A DNA stretch of 64,000 nucleotides from Saprospirales bacterium (GTDB lineage Bacteria; Bacteroidota; Bacteroidia; Chitinophagales; JADIYW01): contig JADJSS010000014.1 in assembly GCA_016711605.1 (NCBI GenBank), positions 1-64,000 on the forward strand, read 5' to 3'. Below the pieces are notes generated by a model. That model saw nothing but the letters and a program-made list of their open reading frames with translations, searched no databases and had not been told where the DNA came from. Positions 44,753 to 54,119 of this stretch are shown here, piece by piece; positions within the stretch are counted from its first letter, which is position 1; each line of letters begins with the position of its first letter. The translations under genes and the position numbers were made by a program.

Positions 44753-45499
44753 ATAATTTTTATTTTCTATTCTTTTCAAGTAATGAATCATTAAACGAAA
44801 TTGGAACAATACAAATACAATTACCATAAAATATGCTGGAATATTTTGTACGAAAAAATGAATTAAAAATAAAGGTGTAAATAATATTGTTGTGCTCAAA
44901 TTAGTCACTGAAAAATCACCGAATGCGTTCCATAATTTTTCTTTCCAATTATTTTTTGTCATAAATAAAATGAATGCTATATGCAAAAATGGATACACCA
45001 AAAATAAATTGATGTCAAAAACATTGAATTGTGTTTTTAAGCCAAAAATTATCAAATAATAAAAACTCATACAAACAGTAATCAAACTTAATCGCCAGCC
45101 GAAATGAAAATCAGGCGCGCAATCAATTGTGTTAGTTTTAGCAATTTTTGATGGAACAATAATTCGTCTGTTATACGAAATAAAATTGTATAAAGGTTTC
45201 ACTAATTTTTTTGCATTTTCATTTAACAAGATATTTTTGAAAAATGGAAAAAGCTTAGATAAAATCAACGTCAAACCATCAATTCCGTATACTACTTTGC
45301 CTGTTTTAGTATCTATCAACGGAATTTCATGTCGGCTGCGAAGCGCATCTAAGCTTGTAATTTGATGTTGATTTAATTCATTAAAAGAAATTCTTCCACT
45401 ATTTTCTAATGCACCAACCTGAATAAATTTTTCAGTGTACCAACAACATAATGGACAATTGCTGTCGTAAATAAGTGCTTTGTTTTCGAGCGTTTGCAT
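44744..45499 (-). CDS. DCC-type thiol-disulfide protein with membrane tail
   Basis: 251 residues. The N-terminal 110 residues are a DCC (DUF393) thioredoxin-like domain with YDSNCPLCCWYTEKF (CxxC) and the GIDGLTLILSKL segment. The C-terminal 120 residues contain about four hydrophobic helices. It is predicted to handle thiols or disulfides at the inner membrane. It is the third gene of a gbsR-membrane protein-DCC set, 6 bases after the membrane protein gene. Confidence 0.8.
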   Translation of the reverse strand: MQTLENKALIYDSNCPLCCWYTEKFIQVGALENSGRISFNELNQHQITSLDALRSRHEIPLIDTKTGKVVYGIDGLTLILSKLFPFFKNILLNENAKKLVKPLYNFISYNRRIIVPSKIAKTNTIDCAPDFHFGWRLSLITVCMSFYYLIIFGLKTQFNVFDINLFLVYPFLHIAFILFMTKNNWKEKLWNAFGDFSVTNLSTTILFTPLFLIHFFVQNIPAYFMVIVFVLFQFRLMIHYLKRIENKNYLR

Positions 45500-45505
45500 A
45501 CTAAA

Positions 45506-45886
45506 TTATTTATTAGTTGAAATAAAATCTTGATAATCTTTTTTAGTAAAATAGAAATGAAAAATGAAGAAACACAACGGCAAAGCATACCAAAATATTA
45601 GCATAAAATAATCTCTGTCTATCTGTGAAGTAATATATTTAGGTGATAAAAATGGAGAAATAAAAAAACAATTTAAATACACAAAACCTACTATTAAATG
45701 AACCAATCTGTATTTTGTAAAACTTGATTCTCTTCTTTTTATTAAATTTAAAATATCGCTAATTGTAACATAGATATAAGTAAGCGGTCCAAGATATAGC
45801 CAAAAGAAAAATGTGATAACGGCCAAAGGAACAATGAAAACTAATACTTTGTGTATTTTGTAATCGATTTCAATAAAGTTTTTCAT
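45506..45886 (-). CDS. Small four-helix membrane protein
   Basis: 126 residues with four hydrophobic helices (VFIVPLAVITFFFWL, LIVGFVYLNCFFIS, FMLIFWYALPLCFFIFHFYF and a short one near YIYVTI). No family recognised. It lies 6 bases upstream of the DCC gene and about 100 bases downstream of the GbsR-type regulator. Confidence 0.6.
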   Translation of the reverse strand: MKNFIEIDYKIHKVLVFIVPLAVITFFFWLYLGPLTYIYVTISDILNLIKRRESSFTKYRLVHLIVGFVYLNCFFISPFLSPKYITSQIDRDYFMLIFWYALPLCFFIFHFYFTKKDYQDFISTNK

Positions 45887-45966
45887 GATGTTTGTTTTTA
45901 GAATATTAATTAAATTTTAGATTTAAATTATCGTATTTTCAGTAATTTTTGAAAGATAGTTGCAAA

Positions 45967-45986
45967 AAAATAGGTTTCCCTATTTT
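45967..45986 (-). terminator. Terminator of gbsR with GNRA tetraloop
   Basis: On the minus strand the stem AAAATAGG/CCTATTTT closes on a GAAA loop and is followed by TTT. It starts at the base after the regulator stop codon, so at least part of the transcripts end before the membrane protein gene. Confidence 0.65.
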
Positions 45987-46496
45987 CTATTTTGTAAATA
46001 TTTTTAATATTTTATCCCAGAACCAACTTTCTTCTGCTTTAAAAACTCCTTCAATTAAACGGTCAACATTATTTGCCAATTTATGTACATCATTTACCAA
46101 TTTTTGAAAATGTTTTACATCTTCACTTTTTGAATTAGGTTCAACTTTCTTTAATTCTTCCAAAACTTTTAAAACAGGATCTAACTCACGTGTTTTTCTG
46201 ATTTTGGCAACTTGTTTCGCAATTTTCCAAACATCTTTCTCACCTTGAAAGTAATCTCTGCGTTCACCATGCTTAAAAACTTTAGTAACCAAACCCCAAT
46301 CTATTAAGTCACGTAGATTCATATTGGCATTGCCTCTTGAAATAGATAATTCTTCCATAATTTCTTCAGTACTTAATACATCTGTAGAAACCATCATCAA
46401 CGCATGAATTTGTGCCATCGTTTTATTAATTCCCCATTGGGTACCTATGGCGCCCCAAGCTTGAACAAATTGTCGTTTTCCTTCTACTAAATTCAT
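45987..46496 (-). CDS. GbsR/MarR-family transcriptional regulator
   Basis: 169 residues. The winged helix is formed by TKTMAQIHALMMVS, STEEIMEELSISRGNANMNLRDLIDWGLV and VFKHGERRDYFQ, typical of GbsR, a MarR relative that controls betaine or stress genes. The C-terminal half is helical. A palindrome lies 28-49 bases upstream of the start and is a candidate binding site. The downstream membrane protein and DCC genes are the nearest possible targets. Confidence 0.88.
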   Translation of the reverse strand: MNLVEGKRQFVQAWGAIGTQWGINKTMAQIHALMMVSTDVLSTEEIMEELSISRGNANMNLRDLIDWGLVTKVFKHGERRDYFQGEKDVWKIAKQVAKIRKTRELDPVLKVLEELKKVEPNSKSEDVKHFQKLVNDVHKLANNVDRLIEGVFKAEESWFWDKILKIFTK

Positions 46497-46523
46497 ACTT
46501 CAAATTTAATAAATAGTTTTCAA

Positions 46524-46545
46524 ACTTTCAATAAATATTGAAAGT
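46524..46545. promoter_or_regulatory. Palindromic candidate operator of the GbsR-type regulator
   Basis: A perfect inverted repeat, ACTTTCAAT and ATTGAAAGT with a 4-base AAAT spacer, 28 bases upstream of the regulator start codon. MarR-type dimers bind palindromes of this length, so autoregulation is a reasonable inference. Confidence 0.55.
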
Positions 46546-46679
46546 TTTTTTCTAAGAACTCAAATTTTTACCGAATTCTCACTGAAACGTACCGTTTACT
46601 AATTATCTTGATGTAAATCAACTATTCTTTGTAAACTTGAATATCGAAAGCAAAAACCATAGAACAAAACCATAAAACT

Positions 46680-46712
46680 ATGACTAACTCTTTCTTCTTT
46701 TTTTCTTCATAA
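46680..46712 (+). CDS. Possible Phe-rich leader peptide
   Basis: A 10-codon frame encoding MTNSFFFFSS with four adjacent phenylalanine codons, ending at TAA 46710-46712, 24 bases before a terminator hairpin. This is the arrangement of an amino-acid attenuator leader, in which ribosome stalling on Phe codons would prevent termination. The gene is very short and could be a chance pyrimidine tract. Confidence 0.45.
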   Translation: MTNSFFFFSS

Positions 46713-46736
46713 TAATGTTAATAATCTTAGTTGCGT

Positions 46737-46767
46737 AGCTCAGGTGCAATGCCTGAGCTCTTTTTTT
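46737..46767 (+). terminator. Terminator hairpin ahead of dnaE (attenuator candidate)
   Basis: Stem AGCTCAGG/CCTGAGCT with the 7-base loop TGCAATG, followed by C and seven T. It is a strong intrinsic terminator on the plus strand. It lies between the possible Phe leader peptide and dnaE, 123 bases before the dnaE start. Confidence 0.75.
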
Positions 46768-46889
46768 ATTATAATTCAACAAGTTATCTTGTTGAAAAAT
46801 AAAAATTAATAAAACAAGATTACTACATCATTTCTATTGTAATTTTAGAACAGTTTCTAATGTATTTATCTTAAAATTTACAACTATTT

Positions 46890-49800
46890 ATGTGCGATTT
46901 CGCTCCACTTCACTGTCATACTCAATATTCACTATTAGATGGTGCTGCAGACATTGATGCTATGGTTAAAAAAGCCAAAGAAGATGGTATGCCTGCAGTT
47001 GCTATCACTGACCATGGAAATATGTTTGGTACGTTTAAGTTTTTTGCAGCCTGTAAAAAATATGGCGTAAAACCAATTTTAGGTTGCGAAGTTTATGTGG
47101 TAGAAGATCGTTTCAATAAAAAATTTACGAGAGAAAATAAAGACAAACGCTATCATCAATTATTATTGGCAAAAAATGAAATCGGTTATAAGAACTTAAT
47201 GCATATCGTTTCTACTGGTTATATTGATGGTGTGTATATGGATTTTCCGCGTGTCGATTTTGGTTTGATTAAAGATTATCACGAAGGCATCATTGCTACC
47301 AGTTGTTGTGTTGGTGCTGAAGTGCCACAAACCATGATAAATAAAGGTGCAGAAGAAGCAGAAAAAGTACTTTTAAAATGGTTAGATGTTTTTGAAGATG
47401 ATTATTATATAGAACTGCAACGCCACGAAATTAATGACTTAGATGGAACCGGTTGGAGCCAGGAACGCATCAATCAACAACTGATAAAATTTTCTGAAAA
47501 ACATAACGTAAAACTAATTGCTACCAACGATTCGCATTATGTAGACCAAAAAGATTATGAAGCACACGATATTTTATTGTGCTTACAAACCGGAAAAGAT
47601 TTTGCCGATCCAGATCGATTTAAATTTCCAAATGATAAATTTTATTTCAAAACACAATTTGAAATGAAAGAACTCTTTAAAGATGTTCCGCAAGCCATTG
47701 AAAACACCTTGGAAATTGTAGAAAAAGTGCAATCGCTAAACTTAGAAAGAAACATACTTTTGCCAGCATTTAAATTACCAATTGGTTTCACTGACCAAGA
47801 TGATTATTTAAAATTTTTAACCTTTGAAGGTGCCAAAAAACGTTGGGGCCAAATTCTTCCATTAGATATTATTGACCGACTAGATTTTGAATTAAAAACC
47901 ATTCAACACATGGGTTTTCCTGGTTACTTTTTAATCGTTCAGGATTTTATTAATGAAGGAAAAAAACTCGGTGTTTCTATCGGACCTGGTCGTGGTTCTG
48001 CTGCTGGTTCTGCAGTAGCTTACGCAATTGGCATCACCAATGTAGATCCAATAAAATACAATTTACTATTTGAGCGTTTCTTAAATCCTGATCGTATTTC
48101 GATGCCCGATATTGATATTGATTTTGATGATGAAGGCAGACAAAAAGTGATTGATTATGTAGTCGAAAAATATGGAAAAAATCAAGTAGCACAAATTATT
48201 ACGTATGGAACGATGGCTGCCAAAAGTTCTATAAAAGATGTGGGTCGTGTGTTGAAAGTGCCTTTATCTGAAACCGATAAAATGTCGAAGCTCGTTTCTG
48301 ATAAACCTAAAACTACTTTAGCAGATACGTTCAAAGAATCAGAAGATTTTCGCAAGATTCGTACTGATGATAACAATCCATTGCAACGCACGTTGAAACT
48401 CGCAGAAAGCTTAGAAGGTTCTATTCGAAATCGCGGTATTCATGCATCAGCTATCATCATCGCACCTGACGATATCATTAACTATATTCCTGTTTGTACT
48501 TCCAAAGATGCAGATTTATTAGTAACACAATTCGATGGCAGCATTATCGAAAATGCAGGCATGTTAAAGATGGATTTTTTAGGTTTAAAAACATTAACCA
48601 TTTTGCGTGATGCAGTTAGATTGATTGAAAAAATCCATGGAATTAAAATTGATTTAGATTCGATTCCTTTAGATGATAAAAAAACATTTGAGTTGTATCA
48701 ACGCGGTGATACCATCGGAACATTTCAGTTTGAAAGTGCTGGTATGCAAAAATATTTACGTGATTTAAAACCAGATAAATTTGATGATTTAATTGCGATG
48801 AATGCCTTGTACAGACCTGGTCCAATTGATTATATTCCAAAGTTTATTAATCGTAAAAATGGAAAAGAAAAGATTGAATACGATCTACCAGAAGTAGAAG
48901 AATTATTGAAAGATACTTATGGAATCACGGTTTACCAAGAACAAGTGATGTTACTCTCTCAAAAATTAGGTGGTTTTACAAAAGGCAAAGCTGATGAATT
49001 ACGAAAAGCAATGGGTAAAAAAATCCGTTCAAAACTAGACGATTTAAAACCTATGTTTTTAGCAGGTTGTGCTGCCAATAATTTAGACCAAACTAAATGC
49101 GAAAAAATTTGGGTCGATTGGGAAAAATTTGCAGAGTATGCATTCAATAAATCACATTCTACTTGCTATGCTTTAGTGGCGTTTCAAACTGCCTATTTAA
49201 AAGCACATTATCCTGCAGAATATATGGCTTCGGTGTTGTCGCACAACATGAGTGACATCAAGCAAATTAATTTCTTTTTAAGCGAATGCAGACGAATGCA
49301 AGTGCCGACACTTGGACCTGATATCAATGAAAGTGATGTGAAATTTTCAGTAAATAAGGCAGGCGAAATTCGCTTTGCATTGTCAGCTATTAAAGGTTGT
49401 GGCGAAGCTGCAGTTTCTGATATTATTATTGAAAGAGAAAATGGTTTTTTCAAAAACATTTTTGATTTAACGAAACGCATTAGCTCACGTTCGGTCAACA
49501 AAAAAAATATTGAAGCATTGGCACAAGCTGGCGCGTTTGATAGTTTTCCGAATGTGCATCGCGCGCAATATTTTCATCAATATAAAGATGGCACCAATTT
49601 TATTGAATTGGCAATTCGGTTTGGAAACAATGTAAAAGAACAAAATTCTTCTACTGCGTTTTCTTTATTTGGTGATACCGTAGATGCAGAAATTCCTGAA
49701 CCGGAAATTCCACATACCAATCCTTGGGTTCCTTTTGAAAAATTGCAGAAAGAAAAAGAAGTAACTGGCATTTATATTTCCGGTCATCCGTTAGATGATT

Positions 49801-50369
49801 TTGAAGTAGAAATTAAAAATTTCTGTAATGCTTCGTTTGAAGATATTGAAAATTATCGTGATAAAAATGTAACGATTGCATGCATGGTAGCTTCTGTAAA
49901 CAAACGAATGGATAAAAAAGGCAGACCTTGGGCAAGTGTAATTTTTGAAGATTTAGATGCGACTTTAGAGATTGCTTTTTTTAGCGAAAATTATAATAAA
50001 TACATTGCCTTTTTAGAAGTTGGAAATCGCTTGTTGTTAAAAGGTTTTTATAAAACAAGTTATAGAGATCCGGAAAAATACGAGCTCAATGTAACACAAA
50101 TGGAATTCATGCAAGATGTGTTGGAAAAATACGGAAAAGGCATGCGCGTGATGCTGGATTACAATAAATTAGACGAGCAAAAAGTAGAAAAAATTTATAA
50201 AATAGTAAGCAAACATACAGGCAAAAAACCGTTTACTGTTTATTTATATGATGATGTGGAAGCTGCGCCACTCACCTTTCAATCTTCCAAAACCGGCATT
50301 CGTGTAAGCACCGATTTATTTGAACAATTAGCTGAAATTCCTGACATTGCAGTGAAGTTGATTGTCTAA
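46890..50369 (+). CDS. dnaE: DNA polymerase III alpha subunit
   Basis: 1159 residues, the replicative polymerase of the C family. The N-terminal PHP domain begins CDFAPLHCHTQYSLLDGAAD and AITDHGNMFG. The polymerase catalytic aspartates are in MPDIDIDFDDEGR (Asp407, Asp409), with the third expected in the downstream palm. The C-terminal third has the OB-fold region (VTIACMVASVNKRMDKKGRPW). The length matches DnaE1. It stands alone, and a candidate attenuator lies upstream. Confidence 0.97.
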   Translation: MCDFAPLHCHTQYSLLDGAADIDAMVKKAKEDGMPAVAITDHGNMFGTFKFFAACKKYGVKPILGCEVYVVEDRFNKKFTRENKDKRYHQLLLAKNEIGYKNLMHIVSTGYIDGVYMDFPRVDFGLIKDYHEGIIATSCCVGAEVPQTMINKGAEEAEKVLLKWLDVFEDDYYIELQRHEINDLDGTGWSQERINQQLIKFSEKHNVKLIATNDSHYVDQKDYEAHDILLCLQTGKDFADPDRFKFPNDKFYFKTQFEMKELFKDVPQAIENTLEIVEKVQSLNLERNILLPAFKLPIGFTDQDDYLKFLTFEGAKKRWGQILPLDIIDRLDFELKTIQHMGFPGYFLIVQDFINEGKKLGVSIGPGRGSAAGSAVAYAIGITNVDPIKYNLLFERFLNPDRISMPDIDIDFDDEGRQKVIDYVVEKYGKNQVAQIITYGTMAAKSSIKDVGRVLKVPLSETDKMSKLVSDKPKTTLADTFKESEDFRKIRTDDNNPLQRTLKLAESLEGSIRNRGIHASAIIIAPDDIINYIPVCTSKDADLLVTQFDGSIIENAGMLKMDFLGLKTLTILRDAVRLIEKIHGIKIDLDSIPLDDKKTFELYQRGDTIGTFQFESAGMQKYLRDLKPDKFDDLIAMNALYRPGPIDYIPKFINRKNGKEKIEYDLPEVEELLKDTYGITVYQEQVMLLSQKLGGFTKGKADELRKAMGKKIRSKLDDLKPMFLAGCAANNLDQTKCEKIWVDWEKFAEYAFNKSHSTCYALVAFQTAYLKAHYPAEYMASVLSHNMSDIKQINFFLSECRRMQVPTLGPDINESDVKFSVNKAGEIRFALSAIKGCGEAAVSDIIIERENGFFKNIFDLTKRISSRSVNKKNIEALAQAGAFDSFPNVHRAQYFHQYKDGTNFIELAIRFGNNVKEQNSSTAFSLFGDTVDAEIPEPEIPHTNPWVPFEKLQKEKEVTGIYISGHPLDDFEVEIKNFCNASFEDIENYRDKNVTIACMVASVNKRMDKKGRPWASVIFEDLDATLEIAFFSENYNKYIAFLEVGNRLLLKGFYKTSYRDPEKYELNVTQMEFMQDVLEKYGKGMRVMLDYNKLDEQKVEKIYKIVSKHTGKKPFTVYLYDDVEAAPLTFQSSKTGIRVSTDLFEQLAEIPDIAVKLIV

Positions 50370-50409
50370 ATTCATAACCTTTATAATTATCTAACTCATA
50401 ATTTTTTTT

Positions 50410-50778
50410 ATGCCAATACCAACACAATACCAAACTGTTATTCCTTATTTAATTATCAATGATGCATTGAATTTCTTAGATTTTATGCAAAACTTATTTG
50501 GAGCAGAAATAGTCAGCAAACAGATGCACAACGAAACAACGTTGATGCACGCTGAATTGAAAGTTGGCAATGCAACTATTATGTGTGGTGCTGCCAACAC
50601 AGAATGGCAACCATTAAATTCAAGTTTGTTTATTTATGTAGAAGATGCAGATACATCGTACGCAAAAGCGTTAGAGTTAGGTTGTACTTCTATCATGGAA
50701 TTATCTAATCAAAATTATGGTAGAACCTGTGGCGTGAAAGACGCTTACGGAAATATTTGGTGGATTACTTCTGTGTAA
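50410..50778 (+). CDS. VOC family protein (PhnB/glyoxalase-like)
   Basis: 122 residues with the beta-alpha-beta-beta-beta pattern of vicinal-oxygen-chelate proteins: VIPYLIINDALNFLDFMQNLFGAE, MHAELKVGNATIMCGAAN, and a C-terminal RTCGVKDAYGNIWWITSV, as in PhnB-like members. The metal ligands are not obvious. The function is unknown. A 7-bp repeat array follows. Confidence 0.82.
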   Translation: MPIPTQYQTVIPYLIINDALNFLDFMQNLFGAEIVSKQMHNETTLMHAELKVGNATIMCGAANTEWQPLNSSLFIYVEDADTSYAKALELGCTSIMELSNQNYGRTCGVKDAYGNIWWITSV

Positions 50779-50783
50779 TGTTT

Positions 50784-50883
50784 AGTCAATAGTGATTAGG
50801 CAATAGGCAATGGTCAAAAAATATAATTAACGTTTACTTTGGTCTTTATTTACATACCATTGACTAATTACCATTGACTAATT
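50784..50883. repeat. Two 7-bp-period arrays after the VOC gene
   Basis: At 50784-50811: AGTCAAT, AGTGATT, AGGCAAT, AGGCAAT. At 50856-50883: ACCATTG, ACTAATT, ACCATTG, ACTAATT, in effect a 14-bp unit repeated twice. A 44-base gap separates them. Confidence 0.8.
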
Positions 50884-50935
50884 TCAAAAAACTGGCACAG
50901 TGATTGTATTACGATTTTCAATAAAATGATTTCGT

Positions 50936-51787
50936 ATGAAAAAATTATCTACACTCTTATTATTTTCAACTTTCTTGGTAAACTCTATTTTCGCATCTGC
51001 AGAGTTTTTTATGAAAATAAACACCAACGGAAACTACACGGTTTCATTAGGCAATCAAACAATTTCAACATCTGCAAACGTATTTCGCTTTTTTGACTTA
51101 GCAAATGGAAACTATCAATTGCGAGTTATAGAAAATTCGTACAACGGTAGAGTTGTTTACGACAAACCTATTTTTATTAATGATGGATTCCGATTTGTTG
51201 CCGAACTCGATGCGTTCAATGGTTTAAATGTAATTCAGAAATTACCTTTTAAACAACAAACCTGGTACTTAGACAATGTACAAGTCAACCAGCCAAACAA
51301 TCAGCCAACTTGCGGCACACCTGTACCAAATTGTCCGAAACCAAAATGTCCGAAACCACCAAGAAATACTTGCAACAACGGCAATGCAAATGGTTGGAAT
51401 TCGTATCCAAATAACAATGGAAATTATGGCAACAACAATAATGGCTGGAATAATTCTGGTTGGAATAACAACGGAAATAATTACAATTACAATAATAACA
51501 ATTTGCTTTCTGATGCTGATTTACAAGTGTTAATTCAAACCATGAAAAACGCATCTTTTGAAGAAAAAATGATTGAAGTTGCGAAAACTGCATTAAAAGA
51601 TCGTCAGTTAAAAACTACACAAGTACATTTGTTATTAGAAGAAATTACATTTGAAGCCAATAAATTGGAATTAGCAAAATTTTGTTACGATAAAACCATC
51701 GATAAAAATAACTACTATACATTATACAATGATTTTGCATTTAGTAATTATAGCACACAGTTAGATAAGTATATTAATTCAAGATAA
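50936..51787 (+). CDS. DUF4476 exported protein
   Basis: 283 residues. Signal peptide, then a beta domain (AEFFMKINTNGNYTVSLGNQ), then an Asn/Gly/Trp-rich low-complexity linker (about 140-185), and a C-terminal DUF4476 helical domain (LLSDADLQVLIQTMKNASFE through FCYDKTIDKNNYYTLYNDF). DUF4476 occurs in many exported Bacteroidota proteins; the role is unknown. It is complete. Confidence 0.85.
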   Translation: MKKLSTLLLFSTFLVNSIFASAEFFMKINTNGNYTVSLGNQTISTSANVFRFFDLANGNYQLRVIENSYNGRVVYDKPIFINDGFRFVAELDAFNGLNVIQKLPFKQQTWYLDNVQVNQPNNQPTCGTPVPNCPKPKCPKPPRNTCNNGNANGWNSYPNNNGNYGNNNNGWNNSGWNNNGNNYNYNNNNLLSDADLQVLIQTMKNASFEEKMIEVAKTALKDRQLKTTQVHLLLEEITFEANKLELAKFCYDKTIDKNNYYTLYNDFAFSNYSTQLDKYINSR

Positions 51788-52011
51788 AAACAACATTTAC
51801 TTTAACATTAATTATCGTTTCATTTCGGAACGATATTTTTTTTATTAAACTTTTTAGGTACATTCAAGTCTAATAACAATTAAGATTTTTTGAAAATAAT
51901 TTGTCTGCTTAAAAACACTTGCGTATGAAATATCCATTCTTGTTTGCTCACCAAAAGCAAATGATTATTTGGATATTCCATGTGCACCATAAAAACAATA
52001 AAAATAAACAC

Positions 52012-53327
52012 ATGAAAAAATACATCTTGATTTTATCGATTATTTTAAGTGTAAAAGCGCAGGCACAATCGCTTTATTTTCCACCAAAAACAGGAACAAC
52101 TTGGGACACGCTATCGCCAAACCGATTAGGTTGGTGTCAAAAAAATATAGATTCATTGACTAATTTTTTACAACGAACCAACACCAAAGGTTTTATTGTT
52201 TTAAAAGACGGAAAAATAGTTTTAGAAAAATATTTCGGCACCTTCACACAAGATTCTATACATTATTGGGCAAGTGCTGGGAAATCATTAACTGCAACCA
52301 TGATTGGCATTGCGCAGCAAAAAGGATTATTAAATATCAACGATTCGGTTTCCAAATATTTAGGTGTTGGCTGGTCATCAGAAACTCGACAAAAAGAGAA
52401 ACTCATCACGATAAAAAATCTATTGACCATGACAAGTGGCATGGATGACAATGCACCGTTTCCATGCACCAACGAAGATTACAGCACTGCATGTTTACAA
52501 TATAAAGTGGATGCAGGCACGCGTTGGGCCTATCATACAGGTGCGTATAAAAAACTGGAAGAAGTAGTTGCTGCAGCAAGCGGATTGACGTATAATGTTG
52601 CCACCAATAATTTCATAGAAGCATACACAGGTATGAGTGGCGCATGGATTCCAAGTGGTGTCTATTTTAGTAAAACTCGCGATATGGCTCGATTTGGTTT
52701 ACTTACCTTAAACAAAGGAATTTGGCAAAGCGATACTGTTTTGCGCGACACTGCCTACTTTCGCGCGATGACAAATACATCACAAAGTTTTAATTTATCG
52801 TATGGATATTTATGGTGGTTGAATGGTAAAGCATCAGCTATGGTGCCTGGTTTACAAACTGTATTTCCTTTCAAATTAATTCCGAATGCACCAAACGATT
52901 TATTTTGTGCTTTAGGAAAAAACGATCAGAAAATTTATGTAATTCCAAGTACGAAAATGGTGATTGTTCGAACTGGTGATTCAGGTGACAACGCGCTTGC
53001 TGTTTCTACTTATGATACACTGATTTGGAGTTATATTAATAAACTAAACAACGGTTGTAATTTAACAAGCGTTAAAGAAAAAAAGACAGAAAACAATAGT
53101 TCCATTTTTCCAAATCCAGCCAAAAATTCTTTTTATATAAAAACAGATTTATTGGATAATTTTTCGGTAAGTATTTTTAATATGCAAGGTCAAATTTTAC
53201 AAGAACAAAAAACATTACTAGCAATTTTGAGTTTGATGTTTCTGGCTATGAAAAAGGAATTTATTTTGTTCGAATATTTAATGATAATGGCTATTCAGAA
53301 ATTCAGAAATTGATGATTGCACGATAA
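52012..53327 (+). CDS. Serine hydrolase (beta-lactamase family) with T9SS sorting domain (apparent frameshift)
   Basis: About 438 residues when one base is added to the six-A run at 53207-53212. The start is the ATG at 52012, where a signal peptide begins (KKYILILSIILSVKAQAQ). The hydrolase part has the SxxK nucleophile in WASAGKSLTATMIGIAQ and later YHTGAYK, as in class C beta-lactamase/DD-peptidase relatives. The C-terminal 80 residues form a type A T9SS sorting domain: SIFPNPAKNSFYI, then YEKGIYFVRIFNDNG in the corrected frame, ending KLMIAR at TAA 53325-53327. The protein is predicted to be exported across the outer membrane by the T9SS, whose PorT is also in this window. Confidence 0.82.
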
Positions 53328-53343
53328 ATTTCTTTTCAATCAA

Positions 53344-54063
53344 TTAATCTAACTTTAAAACTTGCACAGCTTTTATACAAACATCTTGTTCCGATTCTTT
53401 TTTGTTTTTACCAAAACCAGTGGCAATTTCTTCGCCATCAATTTTTAAGACAACAGTAAAAATTCCTTGTGCATCTGGTGTTGTGTTGTGTGCAAATAAA
53501 ACTGTTTTTTTTCTTGCCTGTGCCCATTCTAACAGATAACTTTTATAATCCGAAATCGTATTGTGAAACGTTTCTGCATGAAAATCATTCATTAATAATT
53601 TTCCTACTAAAATTTCACTTTCATGCATACCATAATCTAAAAAAAATGCACCAATCCAAGCTTCAAATGCATTGCCAATAATATCTGGTGATTCGGCTAA
53701 TTGTTTATCAGATAGTTTATGACGCAAATATTTTGGAATACCAATTTCAGTTCCGATTTTATTTAAATTTTTTCTGTTCACAATCGATGCACGCGCTTTT
53801 GTCAACACACCTTCATCTTTGCCTACTAACTGATGATACAAAACTTCAGCAACTACAAAACTAATTACTGCATCGCCTAAAAATTCTAAGCGTTCATTTT
53901 TTTCTGTTGATTTTTTTGTGAAAGAAGAATGTGTAAGTGCTTTAATATAGTTGTCTTCAGATTGTGCAGGTTCATATCCAATATAATTATAAATTTCTTC
54001 AAACTCATAACTAATATAAAATTGTTTTCTTCGCCTAAATAAATTCTTTAGAAATAACCACAT
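53344..54063 (-). CDS. rnc: Ribonuclease III
   Basis: 239 residues. Cleaves double-stranded RNA in rRNA and mRNA processing. The signature ERLEFLGDAVISFVVAEVL holds the catalytic acidic residues, and NAFEAWIGAFFLDYG the second site. The C-terminal third is a double-stranded RNA-binding domain (SYLLEWAQARKK, GFGKNKKESEQDVCIKAVQVL). It is the gene after fabF in the standard acpP-fabF-rnc order. Confidence 0.95.
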   Translation of the reverse strand: MWLFLKNLFRRRKQFYISYEFEEIYNYIGYEPAQSEDNYIKALTHSSFTKKSTEKNERLEFLGDAVISFVVAEVLYHQLVGKDEGVLTKARASIVNRKNLNKIGTEIGIPKYLRHKLSDKQLAESPDIIGNAFEAWIGAFFLDYGMHESEILVGKLLMNDFHAETFHNTISDYKSYLLEWAQARKKTVLFAHNTTPDAQGIFTVVLKIDGEEIATGFGKNKKESEQDVCIKAVQVLKLD

Positions 54064-54119
54064 GCGTAAAAATAGCAGTTAAAATTTCAATTAAAAAAAG
54101 AAAAAGTAGAATATTGATT

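Larger units (their letters stand above)
46497..46889. other. Regulatory gap between gbsR and dnaE
   Basis: 393 bases with no large gene. It holds the palindrome at 46524-46545, the possible leader peptide at 46680-46712, the terminator at 46737-46767, and a second 9-bp hairpin (TTCAACAAG and CTTGTTGAA, about 46774-46795). Confidence 0.6.

Noticed and set aside
46731..46767. Possible tRNA or small RNA with GTAGCTCAGG, as in tRNA D-arms
   Set aside because: No acceptor stem, anticodon arm or T-arm can be formed around it; it is a simple hairpin followed by T, so it is listed as a terminator.
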